Shown piece by piece: positions 8,494 through 16,429 of a stretch of DNA of 64,000 bases (its first letter is position 1; every line of letters starts with the position of its first letter). This DNA comes from Pelagicoccus sp. SDUM812002 (lineage in GTDB: Bacteria > Verrucomicrobiota > Verrucomicrobiia > Opitutales > Opitutaceae), in assembly GCF_031127835.1 (NCBI RefSeq), contig NZ_JARXHX010000011.1, positions 115,255-179,254 on the forward strand, in the 5' to 3' direction. The notes under the pieces were generated by a model that saw only the letters and a program-made list of their open reading frames with translations, did not search any database and was not told where the DNA came from. The translations under genes and the position numbers were made by a program.

Positions 8494-8506
8494 AACCGTA
8501 ACGGTT
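8494..8506. promoter_or_regulatory. palindrome upstream of the XRE-PIN operon
   Basis: AACCGT-A-ACGGTT, a perfect 13-bp dyad 47 bases before the XRE gene's ATG. Closer in, TGACA-N9-TGTCA forms a second, looser dyad at about 8523-8541. Such dyads are the expected operator for an autorepressing antitoxin. Confidence 0.5.
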
Positions 8507-8553
8507 TCTAGTTGACAAAAGTTGACACGCACCCCTTGTCACCGAGCTGCTCA

Positions 8554-9699
8554 ATGGAAAAGACCCTTAACCAAGACGCGATCCAACAGAAGTGCGACGA
8601 ACTCGGGCTAAGCCAAAGTTCAATCGCTTCTCAATTGGGCGTAACTCGAGCCGCTGTTTCGAAGTGGTTCAAAGACCAATCGTTCCCACGACCGGCTGAG
8701 CTCATGAAGCTGGGCCGGCTCCTCAACCTCAAGCACAACGAACTCACAAGCGCTTCTCTGATGGTAAAGGAACCCCTTGTTGCATTTCGAAAACGCGGAA
8801 CTGGTGTCACAACCGAGAAGCACATCGAAAGAGCAAAGGATATGGGCTACTTGCTTCGCCCCTTAGTCGAGTACTTAGACTTCGACCCATTCCTTGGCCC
8901 CGCTTCTCTCAAGAATCCCAGCACGAACTACCGCTACATGCAGGAACTCGTCGCCAAAATTCGACGCGATCTCAACGTCAGCGAAGACGCTCCCATCGAA
9001 TTTGAAGATCTAATTGGCATGTTCCACGACTACCAGGCTGTCATAATCCCGACACTCTGGGGCGAAAAGTCGAAACACGAAAATGCCCTGCACATTCACC
9101 TGCCCGATTCGAAGACGACCTGGATCTATCTCAATCTCGACGTTCAAATCCACGACTTCAAATTCTGGATGGCCCATGAGCTCGGTCACGTGCTGACAAT
9201 CGACCTCCTCGAAAACAACAAGCTCGAAGAAGCTGAAAACTTCGCCGACACCTTCGCCGGTACTTTGCTTTTCCCAGAAGGAGCAGCTGAAAAAGCCTAC
9301 GATTCCTATAGCAATCGAAGATCAGAAAGTGGTCGCTTGAACGCCCTTTGCGAATACGCGAAAAAATACGCAATCTCGCCTTACTCAGTATATTTGGAAA
9401 TTGAAAAATACGCCAAAGAACACGACAAGACTTTCACCGAAGTCCCGCCATACTCTCTGCATCAACGGCGTACCCAATTCAGCAAAGGCTACAAACTACT
9501 GAGTGCGGCATTCTTCGATGATAAGACGCCAAGTGCCGACCACTTCATGAGAGTCGCCCAGGAGAGCTTTGGCACCAACATCTACAAAGCTCTTGGGAGC
9601 TACATAAAAGAAAAGGGTCCAAGCTCTTCGCTCGTTGCCAGCCTCCTTAGCGTCAGCCCCATGGATGGACGGGCGTATTGTGAAGCCCTAGCCCAGTAA
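8554..9699 (+). CDS. XRE-family HTH fused to ImmA/IrrE metallopeptidase (antitoxin-type)
   Basis: 381 residues from the ATG at 8554 (MEKTLNQDAIQQK); a TTG 14 codons upstream is the alternative. An N-terminal Cro-type HTH (LGLSQSSIASQLGVTRAAVSKW) is followed by an ImmA/IrrE (COG2856) zinc-peptidase domain with HELGH at ~208 and a downstream Glu in AENFADTFAGTLLFP. HTH-COG2856 proteins commonly act as antitoxins or as protease switches of mobile elements. The PIN-domain gene starts 10 bases after its stop, so the two form one operon and very likely a toxin-antitoxin pair with the HTH repressing the operon. Confidence 0.87.
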   Translation: MEKTLNQDAIQQKCDELGLSQSSIASQLGVTRAAVSKWFKDQSFPRPAELMKLGRLLNLKHNELTSASLMVKEPLVAFRKRGTGVTTEKHIERAKDMGYLLRPLVEYLDFDPFLGPASLKNPSTNYRYMQELVAKIRRDLNVSEDAPIEFEDLIGMFHDYQAVIIPTLWGEKSKHENALHIHLPDSKTTWIYLNLDVQIHDFKFWMAHELGHVLTIDLLENNKLEEAENFADTFAGTLLFPEGAAEKAYDSYSNRRSESGRLNALCEYAKKYAISPYSVYLEIEKYAKEHDKTFTEVPPYSLHQRRTQFSKGYKLLSAAFFDDKTPSADHFMRVAQESFGTNIYKALGSYIKEKGPSSSLVASLLSVSPMDGRAYCEALAQ

Positions 9700-9709
9700 T
9701 CCAAGTTTA

Positions 9710-10294
9710 ATGGCACAGACGAAGATATTGGTGGATTCCAATAGCTACTTTCGCCTAGCGCAAAATATCCACCCACTTCTTTGCGTACCTTTCGGCAAAA
9801 AAAACGTCACCCTCTATGTGCATTCGGAACTCAATAAAGAGTTTCGATCAAACTCCCGACTACAAAACAAATTCCATTGGGTTTCGGATTCTGAATACGC
9901 CAACAACCGCACTCGATCTATATCGCTGAGCAATCAGCAAAAACAAGATATCGAAGAAACCTTCGATTACATGTGGCAATACGCCAAAGAGGCATTCCAT
10001 CAAACCCGCGGTAAGGGACCCGCTCCCGTCGACACACGAATTTTAGCAACAGCTCTCGTTTTAGGAATCCAAGTCGTCACCGACGACCAGGACATGATTG
10101 AGCTAGCCGAAGAGTACGGAGTTAAGCAACTCACCAGCCTCGCTCTAATGAAACTGATGCTCGACGAAGGCCGAGTGAAACTAGCGGATATCCAACGTGT
10201 CGTAGCCCAATGGCAATACGACAACGACACACCCTACAAAAACTGGAATTCTGAATACGAAGAGCTATTCAAATCAAAGCCCCCAACGCACTGA
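9710..10294 (+). CDS. PIN-domain ribonuclease toxin (DUF4411-like)
   Basis: 194 residues. PIN fold features are ILVDSNSYFRLA at the N-terminus (metal-binding D9), a central acidic segment, and PVDTRILATALVLGIQVVTDDQDM with two clusters of Asp, then the family's V-x-T-D-D block and LALMKLM. The PIN domain ends near residue 155, followed by a ~40-residue tail. Its position directly behind an XRE-ImmA/IrrE gene matches the known arrangement of DUF4411-type PIN toxins. Expected activity: RNA cleavage when released from the antitoxin. Confidence 0.82.
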   Translation: MAQTKILVDSNSYFRLAQNIHPLLCVPFGKKNVTLYVHSELNKEFRSNSRLQNKFHWVSDSEYANNRTRSISLSNQQKQDIEETFDYMWQYAKEAFHQTRGKGPAPVDTRILATALVLGIQVVTDDQDMIELAEEYGVKQLTSLALMKLMLDEGRVKLADIQRVVAQWQYDNDTPYKNWNSEYEELFKSKPPTH

Positions 10295-10368
10295 ATCGGA
10301 ACCTTGATACGCTTGAAAGGTAGAATAAAAGGGTCAATCCACTACCCTTGTCATCGAAACTGAATACG

Positions 10369-10518
10369 ATGCTGGAAAACTTCCTCCAATACGAAGGCAA
10401 GCCCATCACCCTCCCCCATCACTTCAACCCCGACCCCAAATTGTTTCGTCACCTAGTTCCTCAAGTGTCACTTCGTTCGGTAGTAGACTACCACCGAGAA
10501 AACGTCTTTGTCGCTTAG
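10369..10518 (+). pseudogene. C-terminal tail of an HNH endonuclease (copy 3), with a short insertion
   Basis: Open 49-codon frame reading MLENFLQYEGKPITLPHHF, then NPDPKL, then about 13 foreign codons, then DYHRENVFVA-stop. Compared with the intact gene (NFQRYEGKPITLPHRF...YHREKIFVA) it is the longest of the three scraps. A ~39-base insertion carries one copy of the CTCAAGT/CACTTCG motif. Unlikely to make a functional product. Confidence 0.75.
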
Positions 10519-10550
10519 TCAGTGAATACCTTAGCTCTCATCTGTGCCCG

Positions 10551-10566
10551 CTGAACAATTGTTCAG
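10551..10566. repeat. 16-bp perfect palindrome
   Basis: CTGAACAATTGTTCAG, perfectly self-complementary, 33 bases after the third HNH tail. It has no U-tract and is not next to a start codon, so its role (protein site, recombination site or chance) is open. Confidence 0.35.
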
Positions 10567-10637
10567 GCGCTACACTTCTCAAGTTTCGCCACTTCGCTCC
10601 TCCGTAATGGCCGAGGAGCGAACCAACAGAACCGTCA

Positions 10638-10667
10638 TTAAAAAACAGATACACGCTAAGGAGCGTG
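10638..10667 (-). terminator. Rho-independent terminator of the adenylate kinase gene
   Basis: On the minus strand, CACGCT-CCTT-AGCGTG is followed after five bases by a run of six T. The stem overlaps the last codons and stop of the gene. Confidence 0.6.
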
Positions 10668-11822
10668 GGAAGTATCTTCCATGGCGGCCGATATTCGCGC
10701 CGACACCTCTTCGAAGCTGCCTTTGCCGTCGATCTGCGCCACGCCGTGCAGCTGATTGTATTTGCGAATAACCGGGACCGTCTTGATCTCGTGCTCTTCT
10801 AGGCGCTTGACGATCTTGGGGGTGCTACTGTCGTAGGGCATGCATCGGTCGGTCTTGCTGCGCGCGTCCAACCTTCGAATCAACTCCAAGGTGGGAACGT
10901 CGATCTCAATCACCTTGGAAATGGATGAACCATGTTTTTCTAGCAAGCCGTCGAGAATGTAGGACTGTACCAAGGTGCGGGGAAAGCCCTTGAAAATGAA
11001 GCCTTTCACGTCGCCCGCATTCTCGATCCGACGCTCGATCAAGGGGACCACAATCTCATCGGGCACCAGCTGACCGCTGTCGTACAGTGACTGGATCTTC
11101 TTTCCCAATTCAGTGTTCGCCGCGATCTCCTCCTCCAACATCGGACCCGTCGCCACAAACTCCAGTCCGTACTTGACGGCCAGCGCCCTTCCCTGAGAGC
11201 CACGCCCCGAACCGGGATAGCCAAAGATCACCACATTCAACAGAGTTTTGCGCAACTCCTGCTCGACCACTTCCTTGATCGATTCGTAGACCGCGTCGAT
11301 CGAAGCCGTCGCATCCACGTCATGACACAGCCCCTTCTCCTTGTAGAACTTCAACACAGGTAAAGTCTTCTCGTTGTATTCGCGGAGTCGGTTACGAATC
11401 ACCACTTCATTATCGTCACTTCGTCCCGAGCTCTTGCCACGCTGAAGGAGTCGTTCGACTGACACTTCTTCCGGAACCTGCAAATTGATCAGGCAAGTCA
11501 AAGAGCCGTGCAGCTTAATCATCAAGCCTTCCAGAATGTAAGCCTGAATATAGGTACGCGGGAAGCCATCGAACAAAAACCCTTTCGCCTGATGATTGTC
11601 AGTAATGAACTTCTCGATGATCTGGACAATAATTTCGTCGGACACCAGCCCACCCGCGGCAATAATACTGCGAGCCTCTTCGCCCAATGGCGTCTTTTCC
11701 GCCATCTCCTTGCGCAAAATTTCGCCGGTCGAGATGTAGTGCAGATTATAGTCTTCAACCAGCCGCTCTGACTGAGTTCCTTTACCTGCTCCAGGAGGCC
11801 CAAACAATGCTATGTTCAACAT
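10656..11822 (-). CDS. adk: tandem adenylate kinase, second domain degenerate
   Basis: 388 residues made of two consecutive adenylate-kinase domains (about 1-190 and 194-388). Adenylate kinase interconverts ATP + AMP and 2 ADP. Domain 1 is canonical: P-loop GPPGAGKGTQ, FDGFPRT and a short lid ending GRSDDNEV. Domain 2 keeps the fold (GYPGSGRGSQ, STGP-like ATGPMLEEEI, FKGFPRT), but the P-loop Lys is Arg, the Asp of DGFPRT is Lys, and the lid GRSDD is replaced by TDRCMPYDSS. It is therefore expected to be catalytically weak or dead, perhaps regulatory. An internal terminator overlaps the stop. Usual adenylate kinases are 180-220 residues. Confidence 0.88.
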   Translation of the reverse strand: MLNIALFGPPGAGKGTQSERLVEDYNLHYISTGEILRKEMAEKTPLGEEARSIIAAGGLVSDEIIVQIIEKFITDNHQAKGFLFDGFPRTYIQAYILEGLMIKLHGSLTCLINLQVPEEVSVERLLQRGKSSGRSDDNEVVIRNRLREYNEKTLPVLKFYKEKGLCHDVDATASIDAVYESIKEVVEQELRKTLLNVVIFGYPGSGRGSQGRALAVKYGLEFVATGPMLEEEIAANTELGKKIQSLYDSGQLVPDEIVVPLIERRIENAGDVKGFIFKGFPRTLVQSYILDGLLEKHGSSISKVIEIDVPTLELIRRLDARSKTDRCMPYDSSTPKIVKRLEEHEIKTVPVIRKYNQLHGVAQIDGKGSFEEVSARISAAMEDTSHAP

Positions 11823-11980
11823 GATCGCTTTATCTTGGAAGGGGCTTACAGAGAGTCAGCTCTTAAATCTTGATATAAAGAAAAGAGCGAAAAAATCGGG
11901 GTGGCACCCAAACGGGAGCCCAAAATGCTCCTGAATCATTTTGACCGAAAATGACTTCCGATAGGCTCTTCGAAACCTAG
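11823..11980. promoter_or_regulatory. leader of the adenylate kinase gene with a shared repeat
   Basis: 158 bases upstream of adk. GGAAGGGGCTTACAGAGAGT (11836-11855) repeats the GGAAGGGGCTTTCAGCGAGT element found at 8039-8058. No clear promoter boxes recognised. Confidence 0.35.
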
Positions 11981-13105
11981 CACTACTACATCGGCACCAC
12001 CACGGGTACGGACTACGGAGGACAGATCGGTGTAGCGATCTACGGCGGCAGCGATATCGTCATCGGCACATTCGACGACGCGACGGGAAATGTCATCTCG
12101 CGCGAGGACGTTTCCGGTATCCTAGTCGCCGGAGCAGCATCCAACGTGACTATAAAAGGAAACAAGATTGGCACCGACGTCGGAGCCACTTCCGCCTGGG
12201 CCAACTTGATTGGTATCAAGCTATCCCCCGATAACCTCGGGAAGGAACCGACCGGAGTCCTTATCGATAACAACATCATCGCGGGCAACGAAGCGTACGG
12301 CATAAACTCCACCATCAAGGAAAAGGTGGAGATGCGGAACAACCACATCGGCGTTAACATCAACGGACTTCCAGTGCCCAACAAGCACGGGGCAACGTTC
12401 GAAAACACCGCGTCAGAATCCCATGACGATACTTTCGCCCCCAACTCAGAAACCGGTCTAGCAGTCTATGGCAACCAAGCCGTCACTGTCGTATCGCCAT
12501 CAATCTACGAAAACGGAGACGAAACGCACCTCGAAGGATTCATCTACGAAAATCCGCCGATTGCAGAGCCGAGCAAGGTCTTCGCCCTGCGGTACCGGCC
12601 GGACGAGAACAACAGGACGCGTGTGCTCATCGCCGTGGCCCCGCCTAAAGTCGCGAACGCCACGGTGGAAATATTCGGCAATCGCTCGACCACCGAGTTC
12701 CAAGGACGAACCGCCCTTGATCGCGGGAACGTCGTCGCCGACCAACCGTTCCTCAAGGAGTGGGAGCTCTCGGCAGACTCCTCGATCGCCCTGATGGACA
12801 ACTTTACAGCCATCTACACGATTGGCGGTAAAACCAGCGAATTCTCAGAACCCGCGGAGGTACAAGAAGTGATCGTCCCCGACTTACGCATGAGCGCTCC
12901 AGTCGACAATCGCATCACCCTATCTTGGTCGTTGCTCGAGTACTTCCGCATCACGAGCTCGCCTAATCCAGAAGGGCCGTGGGAACCGATCGATCTCGAC
13001 CCAGAAAAGGCCAACGGACTCTATACCCAAGAAATAGAACTCACCGAGAGTGCCCAGTTCTTCCGACTCGAACTGGATATCACAGCGGTGTTCGATTACA
13101 ACTAG
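11981..13105 (+). pseudogene. 5'-truncated secreted beta-helix protein gene
   Basis: The frame begins immediately after an in-frame TAG (11978-11980) with no Met or signal peptide. It is already in mid-repeat: IGTTTGTDYGGQIG, then GSDIVIGTFDDATG, VTIKGNKIGTDVG and MRNNHIGVNINGLPVPN. These are the IGTD-type turns of right-handed parallel beta-helix proteins. From ~12450 on it becomes beta-sandwich-like, ending LSWSLLEYFRITSS...QFFRLELD, the common C-terminal module of large exported proteins in this lineage. A GTG at 12146 could start translation but would lack an export signal. I read it as the 3' remnant of a large secreted or adhesin-like gene. Confidence 0.7.
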
Positions 13106-13400
13106 TCACCAGTTTTACACTACAATTTTCGGTCGCACTAAATAGACGTAAGTGTCAATCCATACCGGTTGCGGTCAGAGTGGTAACTTATGTTCGTTTT
13201 TTGCAACTATGGGCAGGAGCAACTCGGTAGTGCTAGATATCCAATAACAGAGCTAGATTGCAAAGACTCTATTCGTCGCTGACGGACTTGCCCTCACTCG
13301 AGCCCTCTGATCCGCCTACGCCTACTTAAGCTAGGTCTAGAATTCTGGCATCGGGAATACGGTTCAAGGCTGTTGCATCGTTCTCGACGTACAAGAACTG

Positions 13401-14699
13401 CTATTGCCTTCTCCCATAGTACCGCATGAGCGGGGAAGCGGTGACACCGTGGACGAAAATGGAGGCGGCGATAGACCAGACCACAAGCGATAGGAGTTGC
13501 CGCGAGAGACCCTCTGAAAGCCCGTAACTCACGGCATACATCAAATAGTAGAATGAGCCGATACCACGGATACCCAACCAAGAAATCATAAGTTTGCCAC
13601 TGGTATTGAGGCTGTGGCCAGCGAGACCGATCATGACCGAGATAGGACGGATAACGAGAAGAAGCAGAGGTATGAACCAAAGGGCTGCTACGGGAATGTG
13701 GTCTGGAGACAGCATAATGCCCAGGCATAGCACCAGAGCCACCTCGAACAATCGTTCGACCTGCTCGTTCCACTCGAGCAACATATCCGTCATGTGGGCC
13801 GGAGCCCGGGTGGGTTGCATCGCCGGATTAGAGTCGTTCTCCCCGTCGTCGACCTCGGAGTAACAGTCGGCTTCCTCCAAGGCCTCACTGTGTCGCCTCT
13901 CCGTCGATCGCAGGGCGACACCCGCAGCAAATACAGCTAGGAAACCATACGCGTGGACCACGTGAGCAACCCCGTAGGATAAAGCAATAACCCCGAGAGC
14001 TAGAAAGAGGTCGTAGCCAATGCCCTCCTTATGGCATCGCCGCAGGTAGAGAACGAGCTCACCGGTGAGTCTACCAAACGCCCAGCCGAGAGCAAGGCCC
14101 GCCGCGATCGCCCAAACGACGTCCACTGCAAACCATCGCCAGCCTCCCGCTCCAATATCATGCAATCCGAGCAGCCCGAGCCCCAACATTACGAATGGAA
14201 AAGCGGTACCATCGTTTAGACCGGCTTCCGCTGTCAGGTTGAAGCGGAGATGGTTTTTATCTCCTGCCCCGGTTAGCTGAACTGCTGACGCCAACACTGG
14301 GTCGGTAGGTGCGAGTACAGCTCCTACCAGGATTGCAACTCCCCATGAGGCGTCCAAAATTAATACAAGCGCAGTCGCCACTAAACCGACTGTGATGGCC
14401 ATCGAACCAAATGCGAGACGTGCCGAGGCTCGCCAACGCTTGTCGCTAAGCGGTGGACGCAGCTTTAAACCCGCGGTGAATAAAGATACAATAACCGCCA
14501 GCTCGGCCAGATGCTCTAAGGTATCGCTCCTCTCCACCGGATCGATATAGACGATTCCAAACCCAAACGGCCCACACGCGACCCCGATGAGAAAATAGCA
14601 CATGGTGGTGGTCAGTGGAAGTCCACGAAAGAACGAGCCCGCCAAAGCAACGGAGAGTAAGAGGACGCCAGCTAGGATGTACCAATATTCTAAAGACAC
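13401..14699 (-). CDS. CPA1-type cation:proton antiporter
   Basis: 432 residues with about 12 hydrophobic helices. The transport-site motifs of the NhaP/CPA1 family are present: APTDPVLAS (~130-138) and EAGLNDGTAFP (~158-168), the Asp residues of the ion-binding core. A charged loop rich in Glu/Asp (around 280-305) lies between helices near the C-terminal third. Expected role: Na+ or K+/H+ exchange at the inner membrane for pH and salt tolerance, fitting a marine or brackish organism. It stands alone, with more than a kilobase of non-coding DNA upstream. Confidence 0.9.
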   Translation of the reverse strand: MSLEYWYILAGVLLLSVALAGSFFRGLPLTTTMCYFLIGVACGPFGFGIVYIDPVERSDTLEHLAELAVIVSLFTAGLKLRPPLSDKRWRASARLAFGSMAITVGLVATALVLILDASWGVAILVGAVLAPTDPVLASAVQLTGAGDKNHLRFNLTAEAGLNDGTAFPFVMLGLGLLGLHDIGAGGWRWFAVDVVWAIAAGLALGWAFGRLTGELVLYLRRCHKEGIGYDLFLALGVIALSYGVAHVVHAYGFLAVFAAGVALRSTERRHSEALEEADCYSEVDDGENDSNPAMQPTRAPAHMTDMLLEWNEQVERLFEVALVLCLGIMLSPDHIPVAALWFIPLLLLVIRPISVMIGLAGHSLNTSGKLMISWLGIRGIGSFYYLMYAVSYGLSEGLSRQLLSLVVWSIAASIFVHGVTASPLMRYYGRRQ

Positions 14700-15837
14700 C
14701 CCCTAGGCTAGCAGCTTTGCTGCCACACGCGCTTTCCAAAAATAGGACGACGTCAAAACTATGGTCGAAGTAAACCTCCAAGACCTGAAACGAAGGTCCT
14801 ACTTCCCGGACACGCTGCCTCTCGCTCGAACAGTTAGGGACCTAAATATTTTCCTAACATACGTTGCGAGCTAATTGAGTAGCCGAGTTCGAACCTCCAT
14901 AGGTTTGCTCGAAAAATTGTGATCTCCCGTATTCGCTTTTCACTTACTTCTGAATGACAGTTGCGCACTTCTTGAATTCATTCGGCTCAGCCTTCTGTTG
15001 CTTCAGTGGCCACCGCCGCGGAAGGGACGTTTTCTCTTCATCAACAGTTCGACGAGCTCTAGACCAGCCCAAGGCCGTAAATGCGGGACATCAGACGGCG
15101 GGGCAGCATTGCTAGGTTTCAACACGATGAGAACTAAATGGGAAACGATGAAAAGTCAGAAGCCTGACCACCCTCTTGATAAAAGCCGGCTTCTCGAGCA
15201 GAAAAAAAAAGGCAACAAAGAAGGCCATGACCACTACCATATTCCCTTCACCTACCGCCATAAGCAGGCGGGTTTATACTTTAGCACGCTCGTCTGGATT
15301 GGCTATTTGCAACGTTGAAACAGAAACCATTACATAAAGCACCGCCCTGGCGCCTGCTGCGCCCCACGCCCATATTAGGCGGCGATAGAAGGAGCTAGCG
15401 AAACCTGAGTTTACCTAAGCCTTTTCTCCGCTGGGGGTCAGCCATCTGCGGATATCCGGGAAGCGGACACTCTCGAAGATGAATGCCTTCGACATGATTC
15501 CACAAAAACCTGACATTCCGTATCCTCAATCTATATACACCCCCTAATTTTAACGTAGTCTTCCAGGAAGGTGATACCAAAAACGAGCTCGGTCGAGTGA
15601 TTGATTGCAAAGCTACCTTCCTTTGGTGCGAGACACGGCGGACTCCTTCAGCACGCTGGCAATTCCCTAAATTGGTCTTTGCGAAGAGAACAGAACACTA
15701 TTTGATTAGCCCACAGAGCTTTTAGCCAGTTCAGGAGTATCTACACCAAAAACTCAGCCGCAGCCTTTTCGTCCGAAGTATTTACCCCCTGCCCTATACA
15801 GAATAACGTTACTGCGTTATAGTGCGGGACCTCTTGT
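14700..15837. other. 1.1-kb region without a supportable gene
   Basis: Several frames stay open for 60-110 codons. The longest (14998-15318, plus) has unbalanced composition and no recognisable motif. A minus-strand stretch near 15128-15230 reads MVVVMAFFVAFFFLLEKP, which could be a membrane-helix fragment of a lost gene. The last ~50 bases hold the nrfH leader with a dyad. Confidence 0.45.
15803..15820. promoter_or_regulatory. dyad in the nrfH leader
   Basis: ATAACG-N6-CGTTAT, a perfect six-base-arm inverted repeat ending 17 bases before the nrfH ATG. It does not match the FNR (TTGAT-N4-ATCAA) consensus. Its position would let a bound protein block initiation. Confidence 0.4.
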
Positions 15838-16362
15838 ATGGATAATCTGCAGCGACGCTTACGCAGCCGCCATGGCGGCATTCGTTTACCGCAGTCCCTC
15901 GCGGCAATCGGTCTCGGGTACATGGTTTTAGCCGGATCCCTCGGCCTCGCGAGCGGGGTGGGCCTCTTCACCTTCGGGTACGGCCAAGGAGCCAGCTACC
16001 TCAGCAACAAACCGGAGGCCTGCGTCAACTGCCATGTCATGCAGGACTACTACGACACTTGGCAAAAGTCCAGCCACCACCACGTCGCCGTGTGCAACGA
16101 CTGCCACCTCTCCCACCATCCGCTCGGCAAGTGGGTCACCAAGGCTGACAATGGATTCTTCCATTCCCTGGCCTTCACTCTCGACAACTACCACAAGCCG
16201 ATCCGCATCAAGCCGCGCAACCGCCGCGTCACCCAAAACGCCTGCCTGCACTGCCACGAGGAGGTCGCCCACGACACCCTTCTCATCGACCAAGGCGACT
16301 CTCCGCGAGAGAGCCTTTCCTGCGTGCGATGCCACAGCTCCGTCGGCCACGCCCACCGCTAG
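15838..16362 (+). CDS. nrfH: cytochrome c nitrite reductase small subunit NrfH
   Basis: 174 residues, NapC/NirT-type quinol dehydrogenase that passes electrons from menaquinol to NrfA at the periplasmic face of the inner membrane. One N-terminal transmembrane anchor (~20-47) is followed by four c-heme sites: CVNCHVM (62), CNDCH (86), CLHCH (136) and CVRCH (162). The Met two residues after the first CXXCH is the unusual axial ligand known for NrfH heme 1. The nrfA gene follows 67 bases downstream on the same strand, giving the standard nrfHA order. A dyad lies just upstream. Confidence 0.93.
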   Translation: MDNLQRRLRSRHGGIRLPQSLAAIGLGYMVLAGSLGLASGVGLFTFGYGQGASYLSNKPEACVNCHVMQDYYDTWQKSSHHHVAVCNDCHLSHHPLGKWVTKADNGFFHSLAFTLDNYHKPIRIKPRNRRVTQNACLHCHEEVAHDTLLIDQGDSPRESLSCVRCHSSVGHAHR

Positions 16363-16429
16363 CTCCCTTTTTCTCAAACGGCCACCCGCAGAAACCTAAA
16401 CCGCCAGTACCCAGCCACCCCTACTTCCC

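Larger units (their letters stand above)
7917..8553. other. repeat-rich spacer between the NERD gene and the toxin-antitoxin pair
   Basis: No complete gene. It holds a GTCAATCC motif (7973-7980), a GGAAGGGGCTTTCAGCGAGTCAG copy (8039-8061), ATCCGTG and TCTGCG-type repeats (8068-8166), the second HNH tail (8216-8278) and a 13-bp palindrome (8494-8506). A minus-strand run of ~34 codons near 8280-8380 (ending EEAKTSVPAF) looks protein-like but is too short to assign. Confidence 0.5.
10295..10655. other. spacer with HNH tail copy 3 and short repeats
   Basis: Between the PIN gene and the 3' end of the adenylate kinase gene. It contains a GTCAATCC motif (10333-10340), the third HNH tail (10369-10518), a 16-bp palindrome (10551-10566), and two copies of a CTCAAGT...CACTTCG motif (10460-10480 and 10578-10600), one of them inside the HNH tail. 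Confidence 0.5.

Noticed and set aside
10540..10610. Integron attC site around the 16-bp palindrome
   Set aside because: No GTTRRRY/RYYYAAC core sites and no integrase gene in the window.
14885..14905. tRNA-like T-arm sequence (GAGTTCGAACCTC)
   Set aside because: No matching acceptor, D or anticodon stems within tRNA distance.
14998..15318. 106-codon plus-strand ORF
   Set aside because: Composition looks random, no ribosome site, no motif; the minus strand in the same place has an equally plausible membrane-helix scrap.
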